A stretch of DNA of 64,000 bases from Candidatus Avimuribaculum pullicola (GCA_018716295.1 DVKC01000006.1:124001-188000); one strand, 5' to 3'. Positions 45,983 to 54,352 are shown, numbered from the stretch's first letter. The notes: generated by a model from the letters alone, not told the origin. Translations and numbers: made by a program.

Positions 45983-46525
45983 ATGAAGAAGAAAACGATG
46001 ATGGAATTGCATCGCATATCGTGCGAAGAGTTCAAGCAAGCTCGCAAGATACCACTTGTTGTGGTACTTGACGACGTGCGAAGCCTCAATAATATAGGGT
46101 CGGTGTTCCGCACTTGTGATGCTTTTGTTGTACAGCGCATTGTGCTTTGTGGTATAACGGCTACGCCTCCTCACCCCGACATACATAAGACGGCGCTCGG
46201 TGCTGAGTTTTCGGTGGAGTGGGTTTATTGCAAGGATATAACCGAAGCTATTGAACATCTGCACGATGAAGGGTGCGTGGTGTGTGCAATTGAACAGGTC
46301 AATGGAAGTGTATCGCTCGACGAGTTTGAAATAGTGCCAGGAAAACAATATGCTGTAATACTTGGTAACGAGGTTAAAGGTGTGTGTCAACAAGCTGTTG
46401 ATATGTGTGACTATTGTATTGAAATTCCTCAATATGGCACTAAACATTCATTAAATGTGTCAATAAGTGGTGGAATAGTTGTGTGGCACTTCTTCAATAA
46501 AATGCGATTATTTACAGATTTGTAA
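45983..46525 (+). CDS. TrmH/SpoU-type RNA methyltransferase
   Basis: 180 aa. LNNIGSVFRTCDAFVVQ near 32-48 is motif 1 of the SPOUT fold. YAVILGNEVKGVCQQAVD near 115-132 is motif 2, and EIPQYGTKHSLNVSISGG is motif 3 with the deep trefoil knot. It lacks the C-terminal extension of TrmH/TrmL-type enzymes that bind rRNA or tRNA more broadly. The target, a 2'-O-ribose of rRNA or tRNA, is not given. Single gene, divergent from nadA; downstream lies a long hairpin. Confidence 0.87.
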   Translation: MKKKTMMELHRISCEEFKQARKIPLVVVLDDVRSLNNIGSVFRTCDAFVVQRIVLCGITATPPHPDIHKTALGAEFSVEWVYCKDITEAIEHLHDEGCVVCAIEQVNGSVSLDEFEIVPGKQYAVILGNEVKGVCQQAVDMCDYCIEIPQYGTKHSLNVSISGGIVVWHFFNKMRLFTDL

Positions 46526-46562
46526 ATATGTAATAATCTTATTATGAGATAGATATCTGATT

Positions 46563-46625
46563 ATTAACACCTATCAACAATATGTTGATAAAACACTTGC
46601 TAACATATTGTTGATAGGTGTTAAT
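46563..46625. repeat. 24-bp perfect palindrome with 15-nt loop
   Basis: Arms 46563-46586 and 46602-46625 are exact reverse complements (core ACCTATCAACAATATG). It lies between the convergent ends of the TrmH-like gene and the GT9 gene, in a 384-bp gene-free gap. It could close transcription from both sides, but has no clear U-tract. The remaining gap (46626-46909) shows scattered TAACA repeats only. Confidence 0.8.
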
Positions 46626-46909
46626 TGTGTAAAATAGTGTATGATTTTATTGTGGATTGTGGTTGAGGTAATGGTTGTATATTACCAACGTGTAATCAAC
46701 ATTATTACTAACATGTAAATAACCTGTTAAATCATTGAAAACGAGTATATAGTATAAGTTTATATTATGAATTTCACAATAACTAACAGGTGTTTATTAT
46801 TAATTATCATCATTAATCAACAGCTTTTTTTGAGAAACAAAAAAATATAGATGCCGTCATCGACATCTATTTATTGATAATAGGGAAAATGAAATTAACA
46901 AGTTGTTGT

Positions 46910-47995
46910 TTATATAACGAATCCTTTTTCTACAAGTACTTGGCGAATGCGGTCAATTATCATTTGTGGCTTGATGCCGGTGAGGCAAAAATAGTCATCA
47001 CGTAGGCATGGTTTGTTGCCAAAAACTGAACATGGGCGGCACGGAAGATTTATTTGGACTGCATTACGCTCTTCTTGATGCCAGCCTAAAAAGCCGCAAT
47101 AGGGATGCGTAGCTCCCCAGATCGATACGACAGGAAGCCTTACAAGGGAAGCAAGGTGCATGTTGGCCGAGTCCATCGATACCATTACGTCACAATTGCT
47201 GAGCAAGGCTAATTCGCATGGGAAACCGTTGCGTTGAGTAGCGAGGTTTTTTACATTGTCGTGGTTGGCTGCCAATTCGGTCAATTTCTGTTTTTCATAT
47301 TCTCCGGCACCCATCAGGAAAATAGTAGTATTGTTCCATTGTGATATTTTATCCACAACTTTTTGCATCATGTTCAATGGATAAATTTTACCTTTATGCT
47401 TGGCAAATGGAGCTATTGCGATCCACAAGTTTCCTGGCTGTTTGGGAGAGCTTACTGATGCATATTGTTCAGGTTTGGCCTTTTCATTACCGAAAATCGA
47501 CATGAACATGTCTTCGGTTGAAAACCCGGCACGATAAAACACTTCGCGGTAACGTGCGCGCGATGAAATGAGCGGCAGCATGTGTTTGTTATGTTTGCGC
47601 GTGAGTTCATATTTGCCTTGCCTTCCTTTTTTGAAGCGTAGCACTTTTGTGCCGCTAAACAGGAATGCTGCACCTAAAATCCATGAACGCAACACGTCGT
47701 GCAAGTCGATGAATAGGTCAATGTCATATTTCTTGGTCAACTCTTTCCTGAGTTTTACCATTCCTTTTATTCCATGGTATTGTACCTTGGTGTCGATGCC
47801 TAAGACCACAAGGTTGTCGGGTGTGTTGATGAACAACGTTGATGCTACTTTTTGTGTGACCATGATAAAACGTGTACATGGATTGTTTTTGCACACCGAG
47901 TATATCACTGGTATGGTCATAGCCACGTCGCCCAAAGCCGAAAATCGGGCTACGAGTACATTGCGGTATTTTTCGCTGCCCCTACTTTTTTGCAT
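46910..47995 (-). CDS. Glycosyltransferase family 9 (heptosyltransferase-like)
   Basis: 361 aa from ATG 47995. GT9 landmarks are visible: the N-terminal VLVARFSALGDVAMTIPVI loop, the central IAIAPFAKHKGKIYP, and DVMVSMDSANMHLASLVRLPV with the acceptor/nucleotide site and WGATHPYCGF. GT9 enzymes transfer ADP-heptose or related sugars to lipopolysaccharide cores. Its start overlaps the end of the DUF4254 gene by 14 bp, so the two form one unit. The exact sugar is unknown. Confidence 0.85.
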   Translation of the reverse strand: MQKSRGSEKYRNVLVARFSALGDVAMTIPVIYSVCKNNPCTRFIMVTQKVASTLFINTPDNLVVLGIDTKVQYHGIKGMVKLRKELTKKYDIDLFIDLHDVLRSWILGAAFLFSGTKVLRFKKGRQGKYELTRKHNKHMLPLISSRARYREVFYRAGFSTEDMFMSIFGNEKAKPEQYASVSSPKQPGNLWIAIAPFAKHKGKIYPLNMMQKVVDKISQWNNTTIFLMGAGEYEKQKLTELAANHDNVKNLATQRNGFPCELALLSNCDVMVSMDSANMHLASLVRLPVVSIWGATHPYCGFLGWHQEERNAVQINLPCRPCSVFGNKPCLRDDYFCLTGIKPQMIIDRIRQVLVEKGFVI

Positions 47996-48587
47996 ACAGT
48001 ACCGGGTTGGTTGCCGGGTCATTATACATCTTCATTTGGCAATACACTTTCATGTATTTTCGTCCGGCGGCAATATCATCGAGCAATTGGTCTATTGCTG
48101 TCGTTAAGTCTTTGCGTTGTTCGAGCAATACTGCAAGTTTGGCTTCGCATTTGCTACGATGCTGCTCGTCGGCATCGGTACGTTCAACTTCAAGCCGCAT
48201 GTGGTATATTTTCAAAGCCAAGATTGACAATCGGTCGATGGCCCATGCCGGGCTTTCGGTATTGATTGTGGCAGTTGGCAATGGTTTCACTTCGCTGTAT
48301 TTGTTGCGGAAATATGTGTCTATGCGTTCCACAAGGTCGGTGCGTTCCTGGTTTGAACGGTCGATTCGCCGTTTCAGTTGCAATGCTTCCACAGGGTTGA
48401 TGTCGGGGTCGCGAATAATGTCTTCCATGTGCCATTGCACGGCATCAATCCAGTTTTTCACAAACAAGTCATGTTCTATTGAGCCGTCGCTATATGGATT
48501 TTCGGCTTTAGCGTCGATGTTGTCGTGGCGGTGGTATTCAATTGTTGCACCGTCAAAGATGGTGTTACACTGTTCTGCAAATGTCAT
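47982..48587 (-). CDS. DUF4254 protein
   Basis: 201 aa. No signal peptide and no membrane helix; helical throughout. Motifs such as WHMEDIIRDPDINP and LKRRIDRSNQERTDLVERID characterise DUF4254, a Bacteroidetes family commonly found beside GT9 heptosyltransferase genes, as here. The activity is not established. Full promoter 23 bp upstream. Confidence 0.8.
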   Translation of the reverse strand: MTFAEQCNTIFDGATIEYHRHDNIDAKAENPYSDGSIEHDLFVKNWIDAVQWHMEDIIRDPDINPVEALQLKRRIDRSNQERTDLVERIDTYFRNKYSEVKPLPTATINTESPAWAIDRLSILALKIYHMRLEVERTDADEQHRSKCEAKLAVLLEQRKDLTTAIDQLLDDIAAGRKYMKVYCQMKMYNDPATNPVLYAKK

Positions 48588-48609
48588 AATTACATATTTA
48601 TTGTAATCA

Positions 48610-48640
48610 CAAACATACTAATGTTTTGTCAAATATGCAA
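48610..48640 (-). promoter_or_regulatory. Sigma-A promoter of DUF4254-GT9
   Basis: TTG (48638-48640), 20 nt, TATGTTTG (48610-48617) on the minus strand: full consensus with ideal spacing. Confidence 0.7.
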
Positions 48641-48683
48641 CAAAACTCCACAACATTCAGGTGAATATAATGTGTGTATATTG

Positions 48684-49466
48684 TTAAAATGTAGTATGTG
48701 ATGATATTTTGGAGAGAAGTTGGGCTACGTATGGAGTCGGGTGCAGGTTATATGCGTCATAGAGGTATGTTTGGGCCAGTGCTGTGAGGTCTTCTTGGCT
48801 TAATGAGGTTTGAGTGCTATCGTTGGGTGATAGTAGTTTCAGTGCATAATAATTGCCAAGTGCAAGCAAGGCATTGTAGTTGTTGCTGTCTATTGCGAGT
48901 ATCGATTTGTAGTATATTGTGGCTTTGTCGATATTGCCGTCGGTAATGTGTGCTTTGGCAAGTATTTCCATGTATTCTATATTGTCGGGAGTTTGGGCAA
49001 GCAGTTCTTCGGCAATTTTTATTGTGTTTTCAGGGTCGTTGCGGAAGCTGTAATAGTCAAGTAAATAAATGTTGATGCCACGGTTGAGCCACGGTTGGTG
49101 TGATTTCACGAGAAGCAGGAAATTGGCATAGGCTTGAGCTTCTCCTATTGCAAATGATACTGAACGCACCCCGTCAAATAATTCTTCGAGCGAAATACCG
49201 CGTTGCTGTGTGCGTTCGAGCATGTCGATTTGTGTTATAGTGTCACCAATCATTACTCCTGCCACTATTGATTTGTAGTAAGGTTCAACTTCGCCAGGTT
49301 GTTCGTCTATCATTAGTTGATACATGGCAAGTGCGCTGCTCCATTCTTTGTAGGAGAAGTATCTTTCGGCGCGAATGCTACGAGTTTCGTAATTCTCTGT
49401 CTTTGTTTCGGCCGATACCGTGAATATTGCAAATATTGCTATTATGTAAATGATGAAATTTTTCAT
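48684..49466 (-). CDS. Secreted TPR protein
   Basis: 260 aa from ATG 49466 (a second ATG at 49475 is possible). Signal peptide FIIYIIAIFAIFTVSA. TPR-type helical repeats follow: RYFSYKEWSSALAMYQLMID at about 30-55, NTIKIAEELLAQTPDNIEYM at about 145-165, DKATIYYKSILAIDSNNYN at about 180-200, and more at the C-terminus. Likely periplasmic scaffold. It starts 11 bp after the GT11-like gene, so the pair is probably co-transcribed. No specific partner known. Confidence 0.75.
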   Translation of the reverse strand: MKNFIIYIIAIFAIFTVSAETKTENYETRSIRAERYFSYKEWSSALAMYQLMIDEQPGEVEPYYKSIVAGVMIGDTITQIDMLERTQQRGISLEELFDGVRSVSFAIGEAQAYANFLLLVKSHQPWLNRGINIYLLDYYSFRNDPENTIKIAEELLAQTPDNIEYMEILAKAHITDGNIDKATIYYKSILAIDSNNYNALLALGNYYALKLLSPNDSTQTSLSQEDLTALAQTYLYDAYNLHPTPYVAQLLSKISSHTTF

Positions 49467-49477
49467 GTTCGGCATGT

Positions 49478-50284
49478 TTAAGTTAAAGGAATTGCAGTCC
49501 AGTGTATAGGAAGCAGGTCTGTTGGAATAGTCCCGCCCAAGTTCCACCGTTGAGGTACTATTACTATTTTGTCGGGGTTGGCATTTAAGTAGGCGGCCCA
49601 CCAGTCGTTGAGCGTTGCCGATGCCACTACATGGCTTGCCATGCTCATGGTTTGCATCAACAATGTTTCGGGTATTTTTTTAGTGTTGATAAATGTATAA
49701 TCATTTGGTAGCCCTACTAAGTTTTTTTGTGACCATTTTATGTCATCGGTCAGTAAGAAATAACGTGGTTGAGGCACAAATGTATTGATATTGGCGATAG
49801 CCCAGTTGTAATAGTCACGTGTGCTTGCATTAGGGTATTTGTTAGGGTTCATTACATGCAGGGCTACAGTTTCGTCATTTTCCGAAGTAGGTATAATATT
49901 AGCTAATTCATTGTGAATAGATAAGATAAAGTTGAATTGGCGTAATATTTCCTCTTCTACATTTGAAAAATAGCGATAACTATACCACCCGCCTTCAAAT
50001 ATAGAATTGTCGGGAACTTCATTGATGAGTTGTGGCGCATAACTATAATCGGCAGGTTCGTGTATTATTGAGAATCCTTTGTAAGGGTTATTTTTCCAAG
50101 GTAAGTTGAATGCTGGTGTGCAATGGAATTTATCGCTGTGTGTAAGTTTGAACACACTTTGGAGTAATAATTGCCTACCTGTCATCTGTACATCATCACC
50201 GCCGTATGTTTCGCTTAATGCAATGAAAAAAGCATATTGGAACATTTGGCGGCCTAATTGTCCATCTATTTTTACAACTTTCAT
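49478..50284 (-). CDS. GT11-like (alpha-1,2-fucosyltransferase family) protein with degenerate motif
   Basis: 268 aa from ATG 50284. The N-terminal KIDGQLGRQMFQYAFFIAL is the GT11 start motif with Gly-Arg in place of Gly-Asn. The HxRRxD substrate motif expected near 150 is replaced by VALHVMNPNKYPN. LTDDIKWSQKN and SMASHVVASATLNDWWAAYL match the C-terminal donor half. GT11 enzymes move fucose from GDP-fucose to polysaccharide. With the core Arg/Arg/Asp absent, catalysis is doubtful or changed. Promoter 50310-50342. Confidence 0.7.
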   Translation of the reverse strand: MKVVKIDGQLGRQMFQYAFFIALSETYGGDDVQMTGRQLLLQSVFKLTHSDKFHCTPAFNLPWKNNPYKGFSIIHEPADYSYAPQLINEVPDNSIFEGGWYSYRYFSNVEEEILRQFNFILSIHNELANIIPTSENDETVALHVMNPNKYPNASTRDYYNWAIANINTFVPQPRYFLLTDDIKWSQKNLVGLPNDYTFINTKKIPETLLMQTMSMASHVVASATLNDWWAAYLNANPDKIVIVPQRWNLGGTIPTDLLPIHWTAIPLT

Positions 50285-50309
50285 AGCAATGGAATGTTTA
50301 TGCAACAAG

Positions 50310-50342
50310 CAAAGTTACTTTATTTTCATGGAAGATGCCAAA
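50310..50342 (-). promoter_or_regulatory. Sigma-A promoter of the GT11-like/TPR pair
   Basis: TTTG (50339-50342), 21 nt, TAACTTTG (50310-50317) on the minus strand. The ATG is 25 bp downstream. Confidence 0.65.
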
Positions 50343-50512
50343 AACGGCAGAAATAACTGAATTTATGTCGTAAAATATAATTTTATGACATAAAAATTTG
50401 GAGGAATAAAATTTTTGCATGATATTTGCATCATTAAAAGATAGATTTAGATATAAAAGTATTTGAGAACATACGCTTAAACGCTTAATTATTAAGTAAG
50501 GAGAACTAAATT

Positions 50513-50578
50513 ATGAAAAAATTCTTTGTACGGGCGTTTGTGTGGTATTTCTACACTGCCGCCAAGGCTTATAAGTAA
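50513..50578 (+). CDS. 21-aa basic hydrophobic peptide
   Basis: ATG 50513 to TAA 50578, far below usual gene-calling limits. The peptide reads MKKFFVRAF, then VWYFYTAAKAYK: aromatic, basic at both ends, amphipathic, like type I toxins or membrane-active peptides. A purine-rich AAGGAG sits 10 nt before the ATG, an unusual Shine-Dalgarno for this organism. An intrinsic terminator follows at 50632-50666. Real expression cannot be told from one sequence. It lies in the 513-bp gap between the GT11-like gene and the AbiE-like pair. Confidence 0.45.
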   Translation: MKKFFVRAFVWYFYTAAKAYK

Positions 50579-50631
50579 GCCACATTATTAAATGATTGAA
50601 ATTGACCAAACACAAGTTGCACTTAATAATT

Positions 50632-50666
50632 GGATTGCACCATCTAGATGGTAGCAATCCTTTTTT
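50632..50666 (+). terminator. Intrinsic terminator after the 21-aa ORF
   Basis: GGATTGC (50632-50638) pairs with GCAATCC (50654-50660) around an inner ACCAT-CTAG-ATGGT hairpin and is followed by TTTTTT. A strong signal on the plus strand. Confidence 0.85.
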
Positions 50667-50749
50667 ATTGTTGAAACTCATTGAAGCATATAAAAAGCAG
50701 AAACTTGTATTAATAAGTGCTTTATAACGTTTTCTATTTTTACGCAATT

Positions 50750-50787
50750 CTTGAATTTGTCGCAAATAATTTATATTTTTGCGACAA
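50750..50787 (+). promoter_or_regulatory. Promoter and palindromic operator of the AbiE-like pair
   Basis: TTG at 50751-50753, 20 nt, TATTTTTG at 50774-50781 form the promoter. The 10-bp inverted repeat TTGTCGCAAA (50757-50766) / TTTGCGACAA (50778-50787) sits within it and covers the -7 box. This is the usual position for autorepression by the antitoxin. Confidence 0.75.
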
Positions 50788-50797
50788 TAATAATTCA

Positions 50798-51403
50798 ATG
50801 ACGAGCATAGAAAATAATATTTTGACAGCTATTAAAGATAAGGGAAGAGGAAGCATCTTTTTCCCTTCTGATTTTACGTCATACGGTGAAGTAAAAGCTG
50901 TTGGTAAAAGCCTTGAACGACTAACTGCAAAAGGTGAAATCATACGTTTGGCAAGGGGTATATATTTGTATCCTGAGGTTGACACAGTCTTGGGACTTGG
51001 CGTACTGATGCCATCCATCGAACAAATTGCCGAAACGATAGCCCGTAGGGATAAGGCTCGAATTGTGCCGACTGGTATATATGCTCTGAACAGATTGGGC
51101 ATATCTACCCAAGTGCCCATGAATATAGTTTATCTGACAGACGGGGCTTCTCGCAAGGTGAGCTTAGGAAATGGCCGTTCGATACAGTTCAAATATACGA
51201 CTCCCAAAAATCTCTCATTTACCAATCCGCTTGCAATGCTTGTTACGTTTGCCCTGAAAGAAATAGGAAAAGATAATGTAACGGATGATATTGCCAAACA
51301 AATTAAGAATGTGCTTCAAAAAGAAGAGAGGGAAAAAGTGCTGGCGGATGAAGCACTCATGCCGGCATGGATAAGAACCTTTACGAGACAAGCGTATGAA
51401 TAA
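50798..51403 (+). CDS. AbiEi/DUF6088-type antitoxin
   Basis: 201 aa from ATG 50798. The N-terminal winged-helix (about 1-75) has YGEVKAVGKSLERLTAKG and then LARGIYLYPEVD; the middle and C-terminal region fit the DUF6088/AbiEi form (GIYALNRLGISTQVPMN, FTNPLAMLVTFALKEIG). In AbiE systems this partner represses its own operon and neutralises the toxin without tight binding (type IV). It overlaps the downstream toxin by 8 bp and is preceded by a palindromic operator. Confidence 0.85.
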   Translation: MTSIENNILTAIKDKGRGSIFFPSDFTSYGEVKAVGKSLERLTAKGEIIRLARGIYLYPEVDTVLGLGVLMPSIEQIAETIARRDKARIVPTGIYALNRLGISTQVPMNIVYLTDGASRKVSLGNGRSIQFKYTTPKNLSFTNPLAMLVTFALKEIGKDNVTDDIAKQIKNVLQKEEREKVLADEALMPAWIRTFTRQAYE

Positions 51404-52427
51404 TTACTTTCAACTATCCAAGGAACAACAGCAGATGGTGCTTACCCAAGCTGCTAACAAGACAGGTTTGCCTGTTCAGGCTGTAGAGAAGGACTTATGG
51501 GTAACGGCTGTCCTCCGTGGCATGTTCTCTTTGCCGTATGCTAACCATTTGTCTTTCAAGGGAGGGACATCGCTAAGCAAGTGCTGGCATCTTATTAACC
51601 GCTTTTCTGAAGATATAGATATTGCTATTGACAGGGAATTTCTTGGTTTCGGTGGAGCTTTATCAAAGACGCAAATAAGTGATAAGTTGCGCCGTGCAGC
51701 TTGTACTTTCGTGAGAGAAACTATGCAAAGCGATTTAACGACACAATTATATCAATATGGAATATCAAAAGAAAAGTTAAAAGTAAATGTGAATATAACA
51801 CCTGTCACTACAACAGACCCTGAAGTAATAAACATAAACTATGATTCCGTGTTACCCTTTTCCATAGATGGATTGCATGGAAATCAATACATTTTGCCCA
51901 AAGTGAAAGTGGAAGTAAGTGGTAGGTCTATGAGTGAACCCGTGAAAGAAATTGCACTTAATTCTATGATAGACCAAATATATCCTGAAGCTTCTTTTGC
52001 GGAACAGAAGTTCATGGTACGAGCAGTTCTTCCGGAACGCACATTTCTTGAAAAGGTGTTTCTGCTTCATGAAGAGTTTGCCAAGCCAAAGGATTTAATT
52101 AGAGTGGAACGTATGTCACGACATATGTATGATATTGGTCAGATGATGAAAACTCCAATAGCTGAACGTGCCATCAATGACAAAGATCTCTATCGTCAAG
52201 TAGTGGAACATCGCCGTACATTCATTGGTTTGCGCGGCTTCGATTATGACACACTTTATCCCGCAACACTTAATATCGTTCCATCTGCTTCTATTATTGA
52301 ACAGTGGAAAACTGATTATGACAATATGCGGTTGTATATGATTTATGGTGAATCAATGTCATTTGAAGAGTTGATAAACAACCTCAAAGATTTGAATGAT
52401 AGAGTGAAAAAGTTACATATTATCTGA
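51396..52427 (+). CDS. AbiEii-family nucleotidyltransferase toxin
   Basis: 343 aa, overlapping the antitoxin by 8 bp. The nucleotidyltransferase motif is SFKGGTSLSKCW near 50, with the DxD pair in SEDIDIAID near 70. The rest is the helical C-terminal region of AbiEii (LHEEFAKPKDLIRVERMSRHM). AbiEii-type enzymes transfer nucleotides to tRNA or other acceptors and cause abortive infection or growth arrest. Together with the preceding gene it makes a phage-defence type toxin-antitoxin. Lower GC than the flanking genes suggests acquisition. Confidence 0.87.
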   Translation: MNNYFQLSKEQQQMVLTQAANKTGLPVQAVEKDLWVTAVLRGMFSLPYANHLSFKGGTSLSKCWHLINRFSEDIDIAIDREFLGFGGALSKTQISDKLRRAACTFVRETMQSDLTTQLYQYGISKEKLKVNVNITPVTTTDPEVININYDSVLPFSIDGLHGNQYILPKVKVEVSGRSMSEPVKEIALNSMIDQIYPEASFAEQKFMVRAVLPERTFLEKVFLLHEEFAKPKDLIRVERMSRHMYDIGQMMKTPIAERAINDKDLYRQVVEHRRTFIGLRGFDYDTLYPATLNIVPSASIIEQWKTDYDNMRLYMIYGESMSFEELINNLKDLNDRVKKLHII

Positions 52428-52493
52428 CAAATTAGGTAATGGGAAAGTTTTTGAAACATATAGGAAACGCATTGGAACAATAGAAAATCACAC

Positions 52494-52526
52494 AAAAAAA
52501 GCAGCTAAGCTTATGGCTTAACTGCT
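52494..52526 (-). terminator. Terminator downstream of the tRNA
   Basis: On the minus strand GCAGTTAAGC pairs with GCTTAGCTGC (52501-52510 and 52516-52525 on the plus strand), followed by a run of T (52494-52500). It lies just beyond the 3' end of the tRNA. Confidence 0.75.
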
Positions 52527-52538
52527 TGATTGGCTGTG

Positions 52539-52612
52539 TGGTCCCACTTGGGCTTGAACCAAGGACCCCCTGATTATGAGTCAGATGCTCTAACCAACTG
52601 AGCTATGGGACC
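52539..52612 (-). tRNA. tRNA with CAT anticodon (Met elongator or Ile2)
   Basis: 74-nt cloverleaf on the minus strand. Acceptor GGTCCCA/TGGGACC closes the stem. The D arm AGCTCAGTTGGTTAGAGC, the anticodon arm with loop CTCATAA, and the T arm with GGTTCAAGCCC are all present. No encoded CCA. CAT could be elongator Met or the lysidine-modified Ile2 that reads AUA; the sequence does not decide. A terminator follows. Confidence 0.9.
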
Positions 52613-52708
52613 TGCTATTGATTGGCTCAAAAGCGATTGCAAAGTTAGAGTGTTTTGTTGTATTTTGCAATAGTGCGTGTCAATTTTTTTCGTTTTTTAA
52701 CCCATTTC

Positions 52709-53656
52709 CTATTTGTTTCCACATTTTGCGGTGGAATTGTCGATTATAGCTGCAGCATTACGGCGTAATCCATCGAGTCGGGTGCGTCGTATTGCGCTAT
52801 GGGCGAAGAGATGGCGGAAGCGTGATGGTGTCATGCCGATTATGTCGTTGTGTGTCAGTGAAAGAAATGCTTCGGACGGGGCAAAATCTTGCAGCACAGT
52901 AGGTGTTGCAATTTGATTGTGTGGGCACACGAGTTGGCAAGTGTCGCAGCCATATACCCTGTTACCAATCACATTGTTGACCCATTTAGGCAATTCGCCG
53001 CGTCGTTCTATGAGTTGGCATGATAGGCATCGGCGTGCATCGGCTGCCTTGCTTCCATTCAAAGCCTTGCCAGGGCATGATTGTTCGCATCGGTTGCAGC
53101 CATTGCACGACAAAAGGCATGGTTCATCGGGTTCGACTTCAAGCGTAGTGACAAGTTCGCCGAGGAAGAAGAAAGAACCACGGTTAGGAATTATAAGCAT
53201 ATTGTTGCGTCCTATAAATCCTATTCCAGCCTGTTGCGCCCAGTATCGTTCACGAATAGGGGCGGTATCGGTGCATGGGCGTGACTTGCAGCCTGTTGCA
53301 TGTTCGATATAAGTCGCGAGGCGTATCAAGCGTTCTTTCACCACTTCGTGGTAATCGCGTCCGTAGGCATAAAGGGCAAATTGTGGTGCATTTTCGGGTT
53401 GCCTTATTGCTGGCAGGTAATTTATGGCCACGCTTATGACTGTTTTTGCACCCTCGATGAGAAGGCGCGGGTCGTTACGCACTTCGCGATATTTGGTGGC
53501 ATATTCCATGCAATCATTGCAACCATCTGCTATCCATTGGTCATACTGTTCCACTGCCCATTGCTGCACAGGCACTGCACGTGCAAAGCCGCAAGCGTCA
53601 AATCCCATTTCCAGGGCGGCATGGCGCAATGTTTCACGTTGCAAGTGTGGTGTCAT
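52709..53656 (-). CDS. queG: Epoxyqueuosine reductase
   Basis: 315 aa from ATG 53656. It reduces epoxyqueuosine to queuosine in tRNA with cobalamin and two [4Fe-4S] clusters. Cysteines occur as CNGCNRCEQSCPG (near 190) and CDTCQLVCPHN (near 245). The N-terminal half holds the cobalamin-binding core (VISVAINYLPAIRQ, FALYAYGRDYH). It lacks the C-terminal HEAT repeats of longer forms, as is common in Bacteroidetes. Start overlaps the deacetylase stop as ATGA. Confidence 0.93.
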   Translation of the reverse strand: MTPHLQRETLRHAALEMGFDACGFARAVPVQQWAVEQYDQWIADGCNDCMEYATKYREVRNDPRLLIEGAKTVISVAINYLPAIRQPENAPQFALYAYGRDYHEVVKERLIRLATYIEHATGCKSRPCTDTAPIRERYWAQQAGIGFIGRNNMLIIPNRGSFFFLGELVTTLEVEPDEPCLLSCNGCNRCEQSCPGKALNGSKAADARRCLSCQLIERRGELPKWVNNVIGNRVYGCDTCQLVCPHNQIATPTVLQDFAPSEAFLSLTHNDIIGMTPSRFRHLFAHSAIRRTRLDGLRRNAAAIIDNSTAKCGNK

Positions 53657-54270
53657 GGCTCGGCGAGTGCTGAAAAGCCATAACCTTGCTCGATAAGCCA
53701 TTCTATCGACCGAGGTAAGGCATATTTCATATTGGCTTCGGCTTTGAGCGAGTCATGGAAAACTATTATCGACCCATTGCGGGCATACCGTTTTACATTG
53801 TTGAATACTTGTTCGCCTGTGAGTTTGCGGTTATAATCGCGCGTCACGAGGTCATACATCACTATGTTGTAATGCTTTTTCAGCAATCGAGCCGTACCCC
53901 ATCGCATTATGCCGTGTGGTGGGCGGAAGAGTGTCGAGCCTATTAGTTCCTCGGCTTCTTTCACATTGCGCAGGTATGTGCGTGTAGTCACCATTGAGCT
54001 TTGCACATGGCTCATGGTGTGGTTGCCGACGCTGTGTCCTCGTTGGCGCAACTGTGCAAACAACTCGGGGTTGCGCAGCACATTTTCCCCTACACAAAAG
54101 AAAGTTGCTTTGATGCCATAATGGTCGAGCGTGTCAAGTACCCAAGGGGTGACTTCGGGTATAGGGCCATCGTCGAAGGTGAGATATACTACTTTTTGCC
54201 GGCGGTTAAGCCTCCACAATGCTTCGGGAAAGAGCATTCGATATAGCAATGGTGGCTGTTCGATTAACAT
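53653..54270 (-). CDS. Polysaccharide deacetylase (NodB-type)
   Basis: 205 aa from ATG 54270. Carbohydrate esterase family 4 motifs: TFDDGP (about 32-37, metal Asp), HTMSH (about 80-84, His pair), RPPHG (about 115) and IIVFHDS near 170. No signal peptide is evident, although the N-terminal MLIEQPPLLYRMLFP is hydrophobic, so the location is unclear. CE4 enzymes remove N-acetyl groups from peptidoglycan or other glycans. queG follows as ATGA. Confidence 0.87.
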   Translation of the reverse strand: MLIEQPPLLYRMLFPEALWRLNRRQKVVYLTFDDGPIPEVTPWVLDTLDHYGIKATFFCVGENVLRNPELFAQLRQRGHSVGNHTMSHVQSSMVTTRTYLRNVKEAEELIGSTLFRPPHGIMRWGTARLLKKHYNIVMYDLVTRDYNRKLTGEQVFNNVKRYARNGSIIVFHDSLKAEANMKYALPRSIEWLIEQGYGFSALAEP

Positions 54271-54287
54271 ATATACATAATTATTGG

Positions 54288-54331
54288 TTAAAAATACCGC
54301 ACCACATTGTGCAACACGCAATGTGGTGCGG
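54288..54331 (-). terminator. Terminator of the DUF2723 gene
   Basis: On the minus strand CCGCACCACATTG (54331 side) pairs with CAATGTGGTGCGG (54297 side), 13 perfect bp, followed by TATTTTTAACC. It lies between the DUF2723 stop and the deacetylase start. Confidence 0.75.
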
Positions 54332-54352
54332 CTGTATTGAAAAGTTGACAGG

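Noticed and set aside
50798-52427. Complete mobile island with tRNA attachment site
   Set aside because: No integrase and no repeat of the tRNA 3' end was found; the AT-rich pair is only next to the tRNA.
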